Positions 1 through 8,098 of a stretch of 64,000 nt of DNA are shown piece after piece. Position numbers and translations under genes: made by a program. Below the pieces are notes generated by a model that was not told the DNA's origin, ran no database searches, and saw nothing but the letters and a program-made list of their open reading frames with translations. The DNA lies in contig NZ_AP025314.1 in the NCBI RefSeq assembly GCF_036492835.1, forward strand, positions 1,674,001-1,738,000, written 5' to 3'. The stretch comes from Fulvitalea axinellae. Lineage in GTDB: Bacteria > Bacteroidota > Bacteroidia > Cytophagales > Cyclobacteriaceae. The stretch's first letter is position 1, and each line of letters opens with the position of its first letter.

Positions 1-758
1 ATGGCTTGGTACGCGACGGCCTGCAGGAAGTGTATCACGATATGCCGATGGGCTGTTGCGGAGATCATTTGGCCAAGGAAACGGGTATAAGCAGGGAAGA
101 GCAGGACGCTTACGCCGTGGAATCTTATCGCCGGGCAAAAGAAGCTACCGAATCGGGGCTTTTGACGAAAGAGATAGTGCCCGTGGAAATAAAACCCCGG
201 AAGGGCGATCCGTATATGATGACGGAAGATGAGGAATATAAAAATGTGCGTCTTGAGAAGATTCCCAACCTGCGCCCGGCCTTCGGGAAGGAGGGTACGG
301 TAACCGCAGCCAACGCCTCCACGCTGAATGACGGTGCCGCGGCCCTTTTGCTTATGAGCGCCGAAGCGGTGGAGCGTACCGGAATGAAGCCCATTGCCAA
401 GATTGTCTCCTTCGCTGACGCCGCGCATGAGCCGATTTGGTTCACCACCGCGCCTTCGACGGCTTTGAATAAGGCTTTGGACAGGGCCGGAAAATCCGCT
501 GGCGATATTGATTTTTATGAAATAAACGAGGCATTCTCTGGTGTGGCCATCGCAAACAATAAGCTATTGAGTCTCGATCCCGAAAAGGTTAATGTTTTTG
601 GCGGAGCCGTTTCGTTAGGGCATCCATTAGGCTGTTCCGGCGCTAGAATTCTGGTGACTTTGCTGAATGTACTTTCCAATAAAGACGGAAAATACGGCGC
701 CGCGGGCATCTGTAACGGCGGAGGCGGAGCCTCGGCCATGGTGGTGGAAAAGCTGTAA
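1..758 (+). CDS. Thiolase (acetyl-CoA acetyltransferase), 5' end cut off
   Basis: C-terminal part (about 252 residues) of a thiolase-superfamily enzyme that condenses two acetyl-CoA or cleaves 3-ketoacyl-CoA in the cytoplasm. The frame is open from the window edge (codons start at base 3), so the N-terminal third with the acylated cysteine lies outside. Visible family motifs are NEAF in EINEAFSGVA, the catalytic-histidine loop GHPLGCSGAR, and the C-terminal cysteine loop CNGGGGASA, which supplies the second catalytic cysteine. The stop is 33 bases before a strong bidirectional terminator. Whether it serves beta-oxidation or acetoacetyl-CoA synthesis cannot be decided from this fragment. Confidence 0.93.
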   Translation, partial: GLVRDGLQEVYHDMPMGCCGDHLAKETGISREEQDAYAVESYRRAKEATESGLLTKEIVPVEIKPRKGDPYMMTEDEEYKNVRLEKIPNLRPAFGKEGTVTAANASTLNDGAAALLLMSAEAVERTGMKPIAKIVSFADAAHEPIWFTTAPSTALNKALDRAGKSAGDIDFYEINEAFSGVAIANNKLLSLDPEKVNVFGGAVSLGHPLGCSGARILVTLLNVLSNKDGKYGAAGICNGGGGASAMVVEKL

Positions 759-790
759 AAAGCGGAACGTTCAAACGATAAGAAACAAGA

Positions 791-816
791 AAGGGGCCCG
801 AGAGCCCCTTTTTTCG
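791..816. terminator. Bidirectional intrinsic terminator
   Basis: The stem GGGGC (793-797) pairs with GCCCC (804-808), extended by AA/TT, and is followed by a T run on the plus strand. A-rich sequence on the left gives U-rich RNA on the other strand. It sits between the convergent thiolase and rhodanese genes and probably serves both. Confidence 0.8.
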
Positions 817-830
817 TTAGTCAATACAGT

Positions 831-1217
831 CTATTGGACCGTTTTGAAGCCTTCTTTTTTCCAAGCCAAGATTCCGCCCTCTACGTTCAAGGCCTTTTTG
901 AATCCCATTTTACGCATCGCTTCCGAAGCGTTTGCGCTCCTACGGCCCGAACGGCAGTAAACATACACGGTTTTGGACTTGTCGAGTTTGCTTACTTTAG
1001 CCTTGAACTCATCCGAGTGCCAGTTAATGTTGATGGCGTTTTTCAAGTGTCCGGCCTCATACTCCGCTGGCGTGCGAACATCAAGGAGGATAAACTGTTC
1101 CTCGCTGGTGATCTTGGCCTGAAGAGTCTTGATGTCTGTCTCCTTTTCTTGGGCGTTGCTTTGGCAAGATATTGCTAACAATGCGCAGAACAGGCTCAGT
1201 ATGATCGATTTTCTCAT
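831..1217 (-). CDS. Rhodanese-domain lipoprotein
   Basis: A 128-residue exported single-domain rhodanese (sulfurtransferase fold). The start at 1217 is chosen because it begins directly with a lipoprotein signal peptide (MRKSIILSLFCALLAISC, lipidated Cys about 18). The frame is open a further 18 codons upstream, but those codons are hydrophilic. The active-site loop is CRSGRR with Cys about 88, preceded by the LLDVRTPAEYEAGHL segment typical of the family. It is probably attached to the periplasmic face of a membrane. The physiological sulfur donor and acceptor are unknown. It is monocistronic, convergent with the thiolase gene. Confidence 0.88.
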   Translation of the reverse strand: MRKSIILSLFCALLAISCQSNAQEKETDIKTLQAKITSEEQFILLDVRTPAEYEAGHLKNAININWHSDEFKAKVSKLDKSKTVYVYCRSGRRSANASEAMRKMGFKKALNVEGGILAWKKEGFKTVQ

Positions 1218-1435
1218 ATTGGATTCCGTATTTAGGGAAGCGTTGAACCCCAAGTTCATATGGGTACTCATTTACAACGTTTCCGTTCTATATTGTAATA
1301 TTGTGGAGTGAAAAGAAGTAAATGACCTGACAGAACAAAGAAAATTAAGTCAGGTGATTATGCTTAGTCTGGCCATGGGAATGACCTAGTGGTCTCTTTG
1401 CGTTTTGCTTTTCAAGCTGTACAATATGCCCGCTC

Positions 1436-2158
1436 CTATAACTCGTCGTCGCTGATGTCTCCCAATTGCGGGCGCAACAGGATCTCCTCCACACAGGCCG
1501 AGGGCGAAAGGCTGTGGGATGCCCAGATAACGTCCGCTACGTCGGTTGATTTCATCAGTCTCTCTTCGGGCAGTTCCACGCCGTCCCAGCTCGCCGTTTT
1601 AGTGGCGCCGGGCATAATGGCCGTTACCTTTACTCCGTGCGGTTTCATCTCCTCACGAAGCGCTTTGGTCATGCCCAACATAGCGTATTTGCTAATGCAG
1701 TAAGAACCTCCGTTGGCGTATGGGGTGATGCTTGCCGTCGAGCAGATATTGAAAATATGCCCGTCTTTCCTCTCGATCATCCCCGAGATAATTCCCCTGG
1801 TGATATAGTAAGCGCTGTAAAGGTTCGTGTCGATCATCATTTCCAGACGGCCGTCTTCCTCGTTATGCACCTGTCCGGGAATGTAAACGCCCGTGTTATT
1901 GACCAAAGAGACGATTTCCTTTCCTAGGCCATTGACGAAGGAAACGAATTCTACGCATGACTGTTTCTGGGAAAGGTCGGCGCGGAAAGCGTAAATTTCG
2001 GCTTCCGGATACTTGTCTCCCAATTCCTTTTTGAGGCTTTCGAGGTCTTCCAGATTGCGTGAGCACGTGGCCGCGGCGTAACCTTCCCGTACAAACCGCT
2101 CAATTATTGCCTTACCGATTCCCTTCGTCCCACCGGTAACGACTATCATCTTGTCCAT
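1436..2158 (-). CDS. Short-chain dehydrogenase/reductase (SDR)
   Basis: A 240-residue classical SDR, the usual length for the family. The cofactor loop TGGTKGIG lies at residues 8-15, the NNTG strand at 87-90 (NNAG in most relatives), and the catalytic Ser about 140-143, Tyr 153 and Lys 157 in SYCISKYA. SRN after the second strand suggests NADP(H). No signal peptide, so cytoplasmic. It resembles 3-ketoacyl-ACP reductase-like and serine-dehydrogenase-like SDRs, but the substrate cannot be inferred. It stands alone between the rhodanese gene and purB, each with its own intergenic space. Confidence 0.85.
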   Translation of the reverse strand: MDKMIVVTGGTKGIGKAIIERFVREGYAAATCSRNLEDLESLKKELGDKYPEAEIYAFRADLSQKQSCVEFVSFVNGLGKEIVSLVNNTGVYIPGQVHNEEDGRLEMMIDTNLYSAYYITRGIISGMIERKDGHIFNICSTASITPYANGGSYCISKYAMLGMTKALREEMKPHGVKVTAIMPGATKTASWDGVELPEERLMKSTDVADVIWASHSLSPSACVEEILLRPQLGDISDDEL

Positions 2159-2246
2159 GGTTCTTACAAAAGTTGACGGCGCTTTTATAGTGGCGCCAAG
2201 GTGTTATAGGTTGAATATAGAAAGCAAGATAGTGTTTTCACTCATG

Positions 2247-2285
2247 AAAAAAAGGACAGGAGCCCGTGCCCCTGTCCTTTTTCCT
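2247..2285 (-). terminator. Intrinsic terminator after purB
   Basis: The inverted repeat AAAAGGACAGG / CCTGTCCTTTT (about 2250-2260 and 2271-2282) has a 10-base loop. Read on the minus strand the right arm comes first and a U-rich tract follows. It ends the purB transcript ahead of the SDR gene. Confidence 0.75.
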
Positions 2286-2305
2286 TAATCTCTTTGGCCG
2301 ATTGA

Positions 2306-3649
2306 TCAGATGCCGGTGTAGTTAGACGGCGTGATTTGCTTGAGCTCGGCCTTTACGGCGTCGTTTACGTCCAGCGTATCGATAAATTCGGCGATAGTTT
2401 CGGCCGTAATCTTCGAGTTTACTCGCGTAAGTGCTTTCAACGCTTCATACGGCGATGGGTAAGCTTCGCGACGAAGAATCGTTTGGATAGCCTCGGCCAC
2501 TACCGCCCAGTTGGCTTCCAGCTCATCGGCGATGGCTTGGCGGTTCAGTTCCAATTTGCCGATGCCTTTCTGCAAAGACTTCAAAGCGATAAGTGCGTGG
2601 CCTACTGGAACGCCCACGTTTCTCAAAACGGTAGAGTCCGTAAGGTCTCTTTGGAGGCGTGATATCGGGAGTTTGGCCGAAAGGTGTTCGTACAAAGCGT
2701 TGGCAATGCCGAGGTTTCCTTCCGCGTTCTCAAAGTCGATAGGATTCACCTTATGTGGCATAGCCGAGGATCCCACCTCTCCGGCCTTGATCTTCTGTTT
2801 GAAGAATTCAGCCGACACATATTGCCAAACGTCGCGGGCGAAGTCGATCAGGATAGTGTTTACGCGCTTGAGGTTATCGAACAACGCAGCCAAGTTATCG
2901 TAATGTTCGATCTGCGTAGTCGGGTGACTGCGCACCAAACCAAGGTATTCGCTTACGAATTTGTCGCCGAATTCCTTCCAGTCGTAGTTAGGGTAGGCAA
3001 CGTGGTGAGCGTTGAAATTGCCCGTCGCTCCGCCGAATTTGGCCGAGTAAGGCACGGTTTCGAGCAATTCGAGCTGGCGTTTTACCCTTTCGGTGAAGAC
3101 GTGAAGCTCTTTGCCAAGGCGGGTAGGCGAAGCCGGTTGCCCGTGCGTTCTGGCCAACATCGGCACGTCGCCCCATTCGCTGGCGCGGGCCTCGATCATT
3201 TCGACCACCGTATCGAGCTCCTTAAGGAACACGTCTTTGATAGCGTCGCGGAGAAGCATCGGCGTGGCCGTGTTGTTAATGTCTTGGGAAGTCAGGCCGA
3301 AGTGGATAAACTCCTTGTATTCGGGAATCCCCATCTCGTCGAAACGCTCCTTGATAAAGTACTCCACGGCTTTTACGTCGTGGTTGGTGGTGCGTTCGAT
3401 GGCTTTGATACTCTCGGCGTCCGCCTCGCTGAAGTTGCGGTAGACGTCGCGGAGCTTTTCGAACAAGGCCTTGTCGAAGTTGGGCAACTGCGGGATCGGG
3501 AGCTCGCACAGGGCGATAAAGTACTCGATCTCCACATGCACGCGGTATTTGATCAGGGCGTATTCCGAAAAGTAAGGGGCCAAGGCTTCGGTATGCCTGC
3601 GGTACCTGCCGTCTACGGGCGAAATGGCGGTCAGTGAATTGAGGTTCAT
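2306..3649 (-). CDS. purB: Adenylosuccinate lyase
   Basis: A 447-residue fumarase/aspartase-superfamily lyase. It acts twice in purine synthesis, cleaving SAICAR to AICAR and adenylosuccinate to AMP with release of fumarate. The N-terminus (LTAISPVDGRY) is typical of the E. coli-type PurB subfamily. The substrate-binding TTNHDVKAVEYF and TSQDINNTA segments are present, and the superfamily signature loop reads SSAMPHKVNPIDFENAEGN. Full length, cytoplasmic homotetramer expected. Transcribed alone: about 450 bases of non-coding DNA precede it and a terminator follows. Confidence 0.97.
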   Translation of the reverse strand: MNLNSLTAISPVDGRYRRHTEALAPYFSEYALIKYRVHVEIEYFIALCELPIPQLPNFDKALFEKLRDVYRNFSEADAESIKAIERTTNHDVKAVEYFIKERFDEMGIPEYKEFIHFGLTSQDINNTATPMLLRDAIKDVFLKELDTVVEMIEARASEWGDVPMLARTHGQPASPTRLGKELHVFTERVKRQLELLETVPYSAKFGGATGNFNAHHVAYPNYDWKEFGDKFVSEYLGLVRSHPTTQIEHYDNLAALFDNLKRVNTILIDFARDVWQYVSAEFFKQKIKAGEVGSSAMPHKVNPIDFENAEGNLGIANALYEHLSAKLPISRLQRDLTDSTVLRNVGVPVGHALIALKSLQKGIGKLELNRQAIADELEANWAVVAEAIQTILRREAYPSPYEALKALTRVNSKITAETIAEFIDTLDVNDAVKAELKQITPSNYTGI

Positions 3650-4099
3650 GAAATAGATGGATTACGTCGTGAAGGCCGGAGCGCCATGGCGGGCGGTATG
3701 TTCGGACGTTTCGAAAAAAGGCCCGGACCGCATGGCCTGTCGTTAACCGGCCGACCAGATGGTTTTTTGTTCGTTGCCAAAATTACGAGTAAGGCTTCGG
3801 TAAAAGAAACCGGAGGGAGATTTTTTGACAAAAGAGACGAAGTCGCCCGCGAAACCTCCCGTCCTTGATGAAAAAATGCCTCGAAACCACCTCTGTTTTC
3901 ACCCAATATTAGGCGGGTGGTCTTGTGTTCAGAATAATATTCTGTTTTGTCGAGATCCTAAGTCCAATACTTTAGTAAGATTGGGCAGTGCAGAATTTTC
4001 TCTATTATGGATGTGTCAAACATGACAAAAGTCATTTTGTATAAGAGGGCTAGATCATAACTTGTAAGAGATTCAGTCAAGGACTAAAAACTTTTTCCT
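3650..4099. other. Intergenic region between divergent purB and oad genes
   Basis: 450 bases without a credible gene. The left half holds the purB promoter candidate. The right half has three symmetric sites before oadG: an odd palindrome with arms CAGAATA and TATTCTG (3930-3944), TGTCA-AACA-TGACA (4014-4027), and an overlapping TGAC-AAAA-GTCA (4023-4034). Directly after them a TTTTG (4035-4039) and TAACTTG (4058-4064), 18 bases apart, resemble a weak Bacteroidota promoter for oadG. The symmetry suggests a dimeric regulator, but the regulator is not identifiable. Confidence 0.4.
3778..3785 (-). promoter_or_regulatory. Candidate purB -7 box
   Basis: On the minus strand this reads TAATTTTG, an exact match to the Bacteroidota TAnnTTTG -7 consensus, about 130 bases upstream of the purB start. 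No clear TTG appears at the -33 distance, so this is a candidate only. The valS upstream region carries the same octamer. Confidence 0.4.
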
Positions 4100-4381
4100 A
4101 TGGAAGACATGAATATGGCGCTCACTCTTATGGCAGTGGGAATGACGACCGTTTTTTTGATGCTATTCCTGGTAGTGACCGGAGGCAACGCGATTATCGC
4201 GTTTGTCAACAGGTTTGTGCCTGAGGAAGAAGCCAAGGTTAAGCCTGCTTTGTCGGGGGCTAAGGGAAGCTCCGCAACCTCTGCTCTGGACGATATTCGC
4301 AAGATGGCGGTACTAACGGCCGCCGTACAGCAAGTAACCCAGGGACGGGGACGGATAACCAAAGTGGAGATAAGAAAGTAA
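4100..4381 (+). CDS. oadG: Na+-translocating decarboxylase gamma subunit (OadG family)
   Basis: A 93-residue small subunit with one N-terminal membrane helix (residues about 6-28, rich in L, V, F, M) followed by a short polar, Pro/Ala-containing tail. This is the architecture of OadG, which anchors the biotin-carrying alpha subunit to the integral beta subunit. OadG proteins diverge strongly in sequence, so the call rests mainly on architecture and on position immediately upstream of oadA and oadB. Start is the ATG at 4100, after an AT-rich leader with a possible promoter at 4035-4064. Confidence 0.85.
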   Translation: MEDMNMALTLMAVGMTTVFLMLFLVVTGGNAIIAFVNRFVPEEEAKVKPALSGAKGSSATSALDDIRKMAVLTAAVQQVTQGRGRITKVEIRK

Positions 4382-4391
4382 CGAGAAAACG

Positions 4392-4419
4392 ACCGACCTA
4401 CGCCAAGGCCGGTTTTTTT
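4392..4419 (+). terminator. Hairpin plus T run between oadG and oadA
   Basis: ACCGACCT (4392-4399) pairs with AGGCCGGT (4406-4413) with one A-C mismatch, followed by seven Ts. It has the form of an intrinsic terminator 11 bases after the oadG stop. Because oadA follows in the same direction it would act as a partial terminator or attenuator. Confidence 0.55.
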
Positions 4420-4506
4420 GTGGCTTGTTATAAGCCGGCAGGGGCGCCAAGGTGGCGCTCCGGTGATTTTGTTGAAAGGGAATTTTTTAAGAAATAGACA
4501 TTGATT

Positions 4507-6390
4507 ATGGCAAGAGAAATCAAGTTTAGCCTTGTCTACCGCGATATGTGGCAGTCGTCGGGCAAGTACGTACCCAGAGTTGACCAGTTGGTAAAAGTTG
4601 CGCCCCACATTGTGGATATGGGATGCTTTGCCAGGGTGGAAACGAACGGGGGCGGTTTTGAGCAGGTAAACCTGCTTTTTGGTGAAAACCCCAACAAGGC
4701 GGTTAGGGACTGGACTCAACCTTTCAACGACGCGGGCATACAAACGCACATGCTTGAGCGCGCGCTCAACGCTTTGCGCATGAGTCCCGTGCCGGCCGAC
4801 GTGCGAAAGCTCATGTTCAAGGTGAAGAAACAGCAGGGAACAGACATCGCGCGGTCTTTTTGCGGGCTTAACGATACAAGAAACATCAAGGACTCCATCC
4901 GCTACGCTAAGGAAGGCGGAATGATTGCGCAGGCTACTTTGGCCCTTACCTACTCGAAGGTACATACGGTAGATTACTACGTGAATATGGCCGACGAGCT
5001 GATACAGGCCGGCGCGGATGAGATCTGTCTTAAGGATATGGCGGGCGTGGGACGTCCCGTGACCTTGGGCAAGATCACCAGGGGCATTAAGGAAATGCAT
5101 CCGGAGGTGGTGATTCAGTACCACGGTCACTCCGGACCGGGATTTACGCCGGCTTCCGTACTGGAAGTAGCCAGGGCTGGTGCCGATTATATAGACGTGG
5201 GTATGGAGCCTTTGTCGTGGGGTACGGGCCATGCCGACCTTCTTACCGTGCACGAGATCCTTCGTGACGCCGGATTCAAGGTGCCGGACATCAATATGAA
5301 GGCCTACATGAAGGTGCGGACCCTGACGCAGGAGTTCGTTGACGACTTCTTGGGGCTTTATATCAACCCGAAGAACCGCCACATGAACTCGTTGCTTATC
5401 GGGCCGGGCTTGCCGGGCGGTATGATGGGCTCGTTGATGGCCGATTTGGAAAGTAACCTGAACAGTGTAAACAAGTGGAAAAAGAAAAACGGGAAGCCTG
5501 AGATCAGTCAGGACGACCTGTTGATCAAGCTCTTTGACGAGGTGGAATACATCTGGCCGAAGCTTGGTTACCCGCCTTTGGTTACGCCGTTTAGCCAATA
5601 CGTCAAGAACTTGGCGATGTTCAACGTGATGGCCATGGAAAAAGGCAAGGAGCGTTGGTCTATGATCGCCGACAATATCTGGGACATGATCCTTGGCAAA
5701 TCAGGTAAGTTGCCGGGCCCGGTGGCGCCGGAACTTGTGAATTTGGCCAAAGAGCAGGGACGCGAGTTCTTCGAGGGCGTACCGGCAGAGCTTTACCCCG
5801 ACGACTTGGACACTTTCCGTCAGGAGATGGACAAGAACGGATGGGACTACGGACAGGACGACGAGGAGCTTTTGGAACTTGCCCTGCATCCGGAGCAGTA
5901 CCGCGCTTATAAGTCAGGCAAAGCCAAAGGCGACTTTGAGGCCGATATAGCCAAGCGTAAAGCGGAAAAAGAGGCTCCTGTAGCCAAAGCCGAGCCTACG
6001 CCGACACCTGCGGTAGCCGACCTTTCGCCAAAAACGATGAATATCAGCGTAAACGGCGAGGTGTTCAAAGTACACGTGTCTTACGACGAAAACGGACAAC
6101 CGGAGGCCGCTCCGGCTCCTGTGGCCGAGGCTCCGGCCGCAGCGCCAGTGGCGGTGGAAGGCAAGGAGGTGATCGCGCCGATCGAAGGAACCTTCTTCCT
6201 GACCAAACCGAACGCTGGCACTGCCGTAAAGGTGGGCGACCAAGTGAAAAAAGGAGACGTGATCTGCTACGTTGAGTCGATGAAAGTATACAACGCCGTT
6301 ACGGCCGAGCACGACGGTGTAGTGCAACAGATCGTGCCTTCGGACGGTGCGGACGTTGACGAGGACGACGTGTTGCTGGTAGTCGGATAA
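4507..6390 (+). CDS. oadA: Biotin-dependent decarboxylase alpha subunit (OadA / pyruvate carboxylase subunit B type)
   Basis: A 627-residue two-domain protein. Residues 1 to about 460 form the carboxyltransferase TIM barrel, with metal-ligand segments near YRDMWQSS, ICLKDMAG and QYHGHSGPG. A Pro/Ala-rich linker (about 500-560) leads to a C-terminal biotinyl domain whose modified lysine sits in ESMKVYNAV, close to the canonical AMKM motif. It transfers CO2 from oxaloacetate, or possibly another carboxylated acid such as methylmalonyl-CoA, to biotin for decarboxylation at OadB. The ATG at 4507 is preferred over the TTG two codons upstream because MAREIKFSLVYRD is the natural N-terminus. It lies between oadG and oadB, each separated by a hairpin. 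Confidence 0.92.
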   Translation: MAREIKFSLVYRDMWQSSGKYVPRVDQLVKVAPHIVDMGCFARVETNGGGFEQVNLLFGENPNKAVRDWTQPFNDAGIQTHMLERALNALRMSPVPADVRKLMFKVKKQQGTDIARSFCGLNDTRNIKDSIRYAKEGGMIAQATLALTYSKVHTVDYYVNMADELIQAGADEICLKDMAGVGRPVTLGKITRGIKEMHPEVVIQYHGHSGPGFTPASVLEVARAGADYIDVGMEPLSWGTGHADLLTVHEILRDAGFKVPDINMKAYMKVRTLTQEFVDDFLGLYINPKNRHMNSLLIGPGLPGGMMGSLMADLESNLNSVNKWKKKNGKPEISQDDLLIKLFDEVEYIWPKLGYPPLVTPFSQYVKNLAMFNVMAMEKGKERWSMIADNIWDMILGKSGKLPGPVAPELVNLAKEQGREFFEGVPAELYPDDLDTFRQEMDKNGWDYGQDDEELLELALHPEQYRAYKSGKAKGDFEADIAKRKAEKEAPVAKAEPTPTPAVADLSPKTMNISVNGEVFKVHVSYDENGQPEAAPAPVAEAPAAAPVAVEGKEVIAPIEGTFFLTKPNAGTAVKVGDQVKKGDVICYVESMKVYNAVTAEHDGVVQQIVPSDGADVDEDDVLLVVG

Positions 6391-6468
6391 GGCGCAACTA
6401 CTGGCGCTTGCTTTGGCCGGGGCCCGTGGGCCGTCGGCTAAGCTGACTTATCACGACTTTTTCATCAC

Positions 6469-6515
6469 GGGCGGACGCCTCCCCGCTGGGAGGGCGCCCG
6501 CCGTAACCGTTTTTC
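6469..6515 (+). terminator. GC-rich hairpin between oadA and oadB
   Basis: GGCGGACGCCTCCC (6470-6483) pairs with GGGAGGGCGCCCGCC (6488-6502), with one mismatch and one bulge around a four-base loop. A TTTTT run follows just before the oadB start at 6519. It could act as an attenuator, an mRNA-processing boundary or a stability element setting subunit ratios. Confidence 0.5.
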
Positions 6516-6518
6516 TCT

Positions 6519-7718
6519 ATGGATATTTTAGATAAACTGTTCGATATGACGGCCCTTGGCCAGCTGTCCGGCAGTCCGGGGACATGGATCATGATCGTCG
6601 TCGGGTTGGGACTGTTGTACTTGGGCATCGTAAAGGAGTATGAACCGCTACTGCTGGTTCCTATCGCTTTCGGCGTTATTCTGGCCAATTCGTTGGGTAG
6701 CGGCTTGGGTATAGTGCCCTCCACGCCGGAGATAGAACACATGACTCTGCTGGAAATAGCCAAGCACCACGGCATACTCAACTTTCTGTACTACGCCCTG
6801 ATCAAGACCGGATTCCTTCCGCCTATCATCTTTATGGGGGTAGGGGCGCTTACCGACTTCGGCCCTATGCTGAGGAACCTTCGTTTGGCATTCTTCGGAG
6901 CGGCCGCGCAGATAGGTATCTTCACCGTAGTGTTGGCGGCGGTGGCCATGGGCTTTACGCTCAAAGAGGCCGCTTCGTTGGGTATCATCGGCGGTGCCGA
7001 CGGGCCTACGGCCATCTACACTACCATCATGTTGGCTCCTCACTTACTAGGTCCCATCGCTATAGCCGCGTACTCTTATATGGCATTGGTGCCTGTGATC
7101 ATTCCTTTGGTCGCAAGGCTTACGATGACCAAAGAGGAGTACCTGATCAATATGAAGCAACAGGACAAGAAATACCCCAGCGCAAAACCCATAAAGAACC
7201 TGCGGGTAGCCAAGATTCTGTTCCCACTGGTGACGGGCGGTATAGTGGCCATTTTGGTCCCTTCAGCCGTGCCTTTGGTGGGTATGTTGCTTTTCGGTAA
7301 CCTGATCAAGGAAGTGGGCGCCAATACCGGACGCCTCAAAGACGCCGCTACGGGCGCCATTATGAATTCGGCCACGATATTCCTGGGCCTTACCGTAGGC
7401 GCCACCATGACGGCCGATACCTTCCTTAATATGAAAACGTTGGGCATTATCGTAGGCGGGTTCCTTGCTTTCGCGATTTCCATCGCTGGCGGAATCTTCG
7501 CGGTGAAGGCCTATAACCTTTTCGCCAAGAAGAAAATCAATCCGCTGATAGGTGCTACCGGCCTTAGCGCCGTGCCTATGGCCTCGAGGGTGGCCAACGA
7601 CATAGCGCTGAAACACGACCCAAGGAACCATATCCTGCAATACGCTATGGCTTCCAACATCTCGGGCGTGATCGGTTCAGCTGTGGCCGCGGGTGTTTTG
7701 ATATCGTTCTTAAGTTAG
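6519..7718 (+). CDS. oadB: Na+-translocating decarboxylase beta subunit
   Basis: A 399-residue integral inner-membrane protein with about nine to ten hydrophobic helices, the usual size for OadB/MmdB/GcdB. It decarboxylates carboxybiotin carried by the alpha subunit and couples this to Na+ export. The conserved GGADGPTAIY motif (about residues 161-170) contains the aspartate implicated in Na+ and proton handling in characterised homologues. A re-entrant-like region is seen around GAIMNSATIFLGLTVGATM. Third gene of oadG-oadA-oadB, ended by a terminator. The complete three-subunit set fits a sodium-rich habitat. Confidence 0.95.
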   Translation: MDILDKLFDMTALGQLSGSPGTWIMIVVGLGLLYLGIVKEYEPLLLVPIAFGVILANSLGSGLGIVPSTPEIEHMTLLEIAKHHGILNFLYYALIKTGFLPPIIFMGVGALTDFGPMLRNLRLAFFGAAAQIGIFTVVLAAVAMGFTLKEAASLGIIGGADGPTAIYTTIMLAPHLLGPIAIAAYSYMALVPVIIPLVARLTMTKEEYLINMKQQDKKYPSAKPIKNLRVAKILFPLVTGGIVAILVPSAVPLVGMLLFGNLIKEVGANTGRLKDAATGAIMNSATIFLGLTVGATMTADTFLNMKTLGIIVGGFLAFAISIAGGIFAVKAYNLFAKKKINPLIGATGLSAVPMASRVANDIALKHDPRNHILQYAMASNISGVIGSAVAAGVLISFLS

Positions 7719-7810
7719 TAAGAGACTGGGTAAATATCTTGGGTTTGTGGCCTTGGTATTACACCGAGCAAGCATAACAGGATTTCCCAGATATCGTTAC
7801 TCTGTTAGGA

Positions 7811-7843
7811 AGGCTTCCGGATTTTGTTCCGGAGGCCTTTTTT
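7811..7843 (+). terminator. Intrinsic terminator of the oad operon
   Basis: AGGCTTCCGGA (7811-7821) pairs with TCCGGAGGCCT (7828-7838) with one T-G wobble and is followed by TTTTT. It lies about 95 bases after the oadB stop. Confidence 0.85.
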
Positions 7844-7893
7844 GTGTCTTATATCCGCAGGAAAATGGGGATAAGCCCTGATTTTTCCGTTTT

Positions 7894-8003
7894 CGGAAGG
7901 CTCTTTTTGGGATTTAGGACCTGTCCTAAAGTAAAAATGGAAGTGTCCTCACTTACGAAAGGACTTGTCCTTTTGTTGGTTAGGACCTTTCGTTTTGGGC
8001 TTA
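7894..8003. repeat. 22-bp-period palindromic tandem array A
   Basis: Units start at 7916, 7938, 7960 and 7982, with a weaker one at 7894. Unit cores are AGGACCTGTCCT, TGGAAGTGTCCT, AGGACTTGTCCT and AGGACCTTTCGT. Two are exact palindromes when extended: arms TTTAGGAC/GTCCTAAA at 7913-7930 and AAAGGAC/GTCCTTT at 7958-7973. They sit 44 bases (two periods) apart, with a degenerate copy between them. The array lies between the oad terminator and the 3' end of the minus-strand ORF at 8099. Twenty-two bases is about two helical turns, so all sites face the same side of the DNA. Confidence 0.6.
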
Positions 8004-8098
8004 GCGTTGGCCGAAAATCTTTTTGTCTTTAATCTTGGCCCTGATCTTACGCCTTGCGTTCCTCGTTTTCCGGTGACCGAACAAGTGCCGGGTAGGGG

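Noticed and set aside
2684..3637. Plus-strand ORF (317 codons) opposite purB
   Set aside because: Antisense shadow of purB; Val/Phe/Arg-rich without motifs.
4084..5598. Large minus-strand ORF (504 codons) opposite oadG/oadA
   Set aside because: Its protein is compositionally odd (His/Arg-rich) and lies entirely antisense to two well-supported genes with clear motifs; an open antisense frame is common at this GC content.
7894..8003. CRISPR array
   Set aside because: Units are directly adjacent 22-mers without unique spacers and no cas genes occur in the window; the same holds for 46382-46535.
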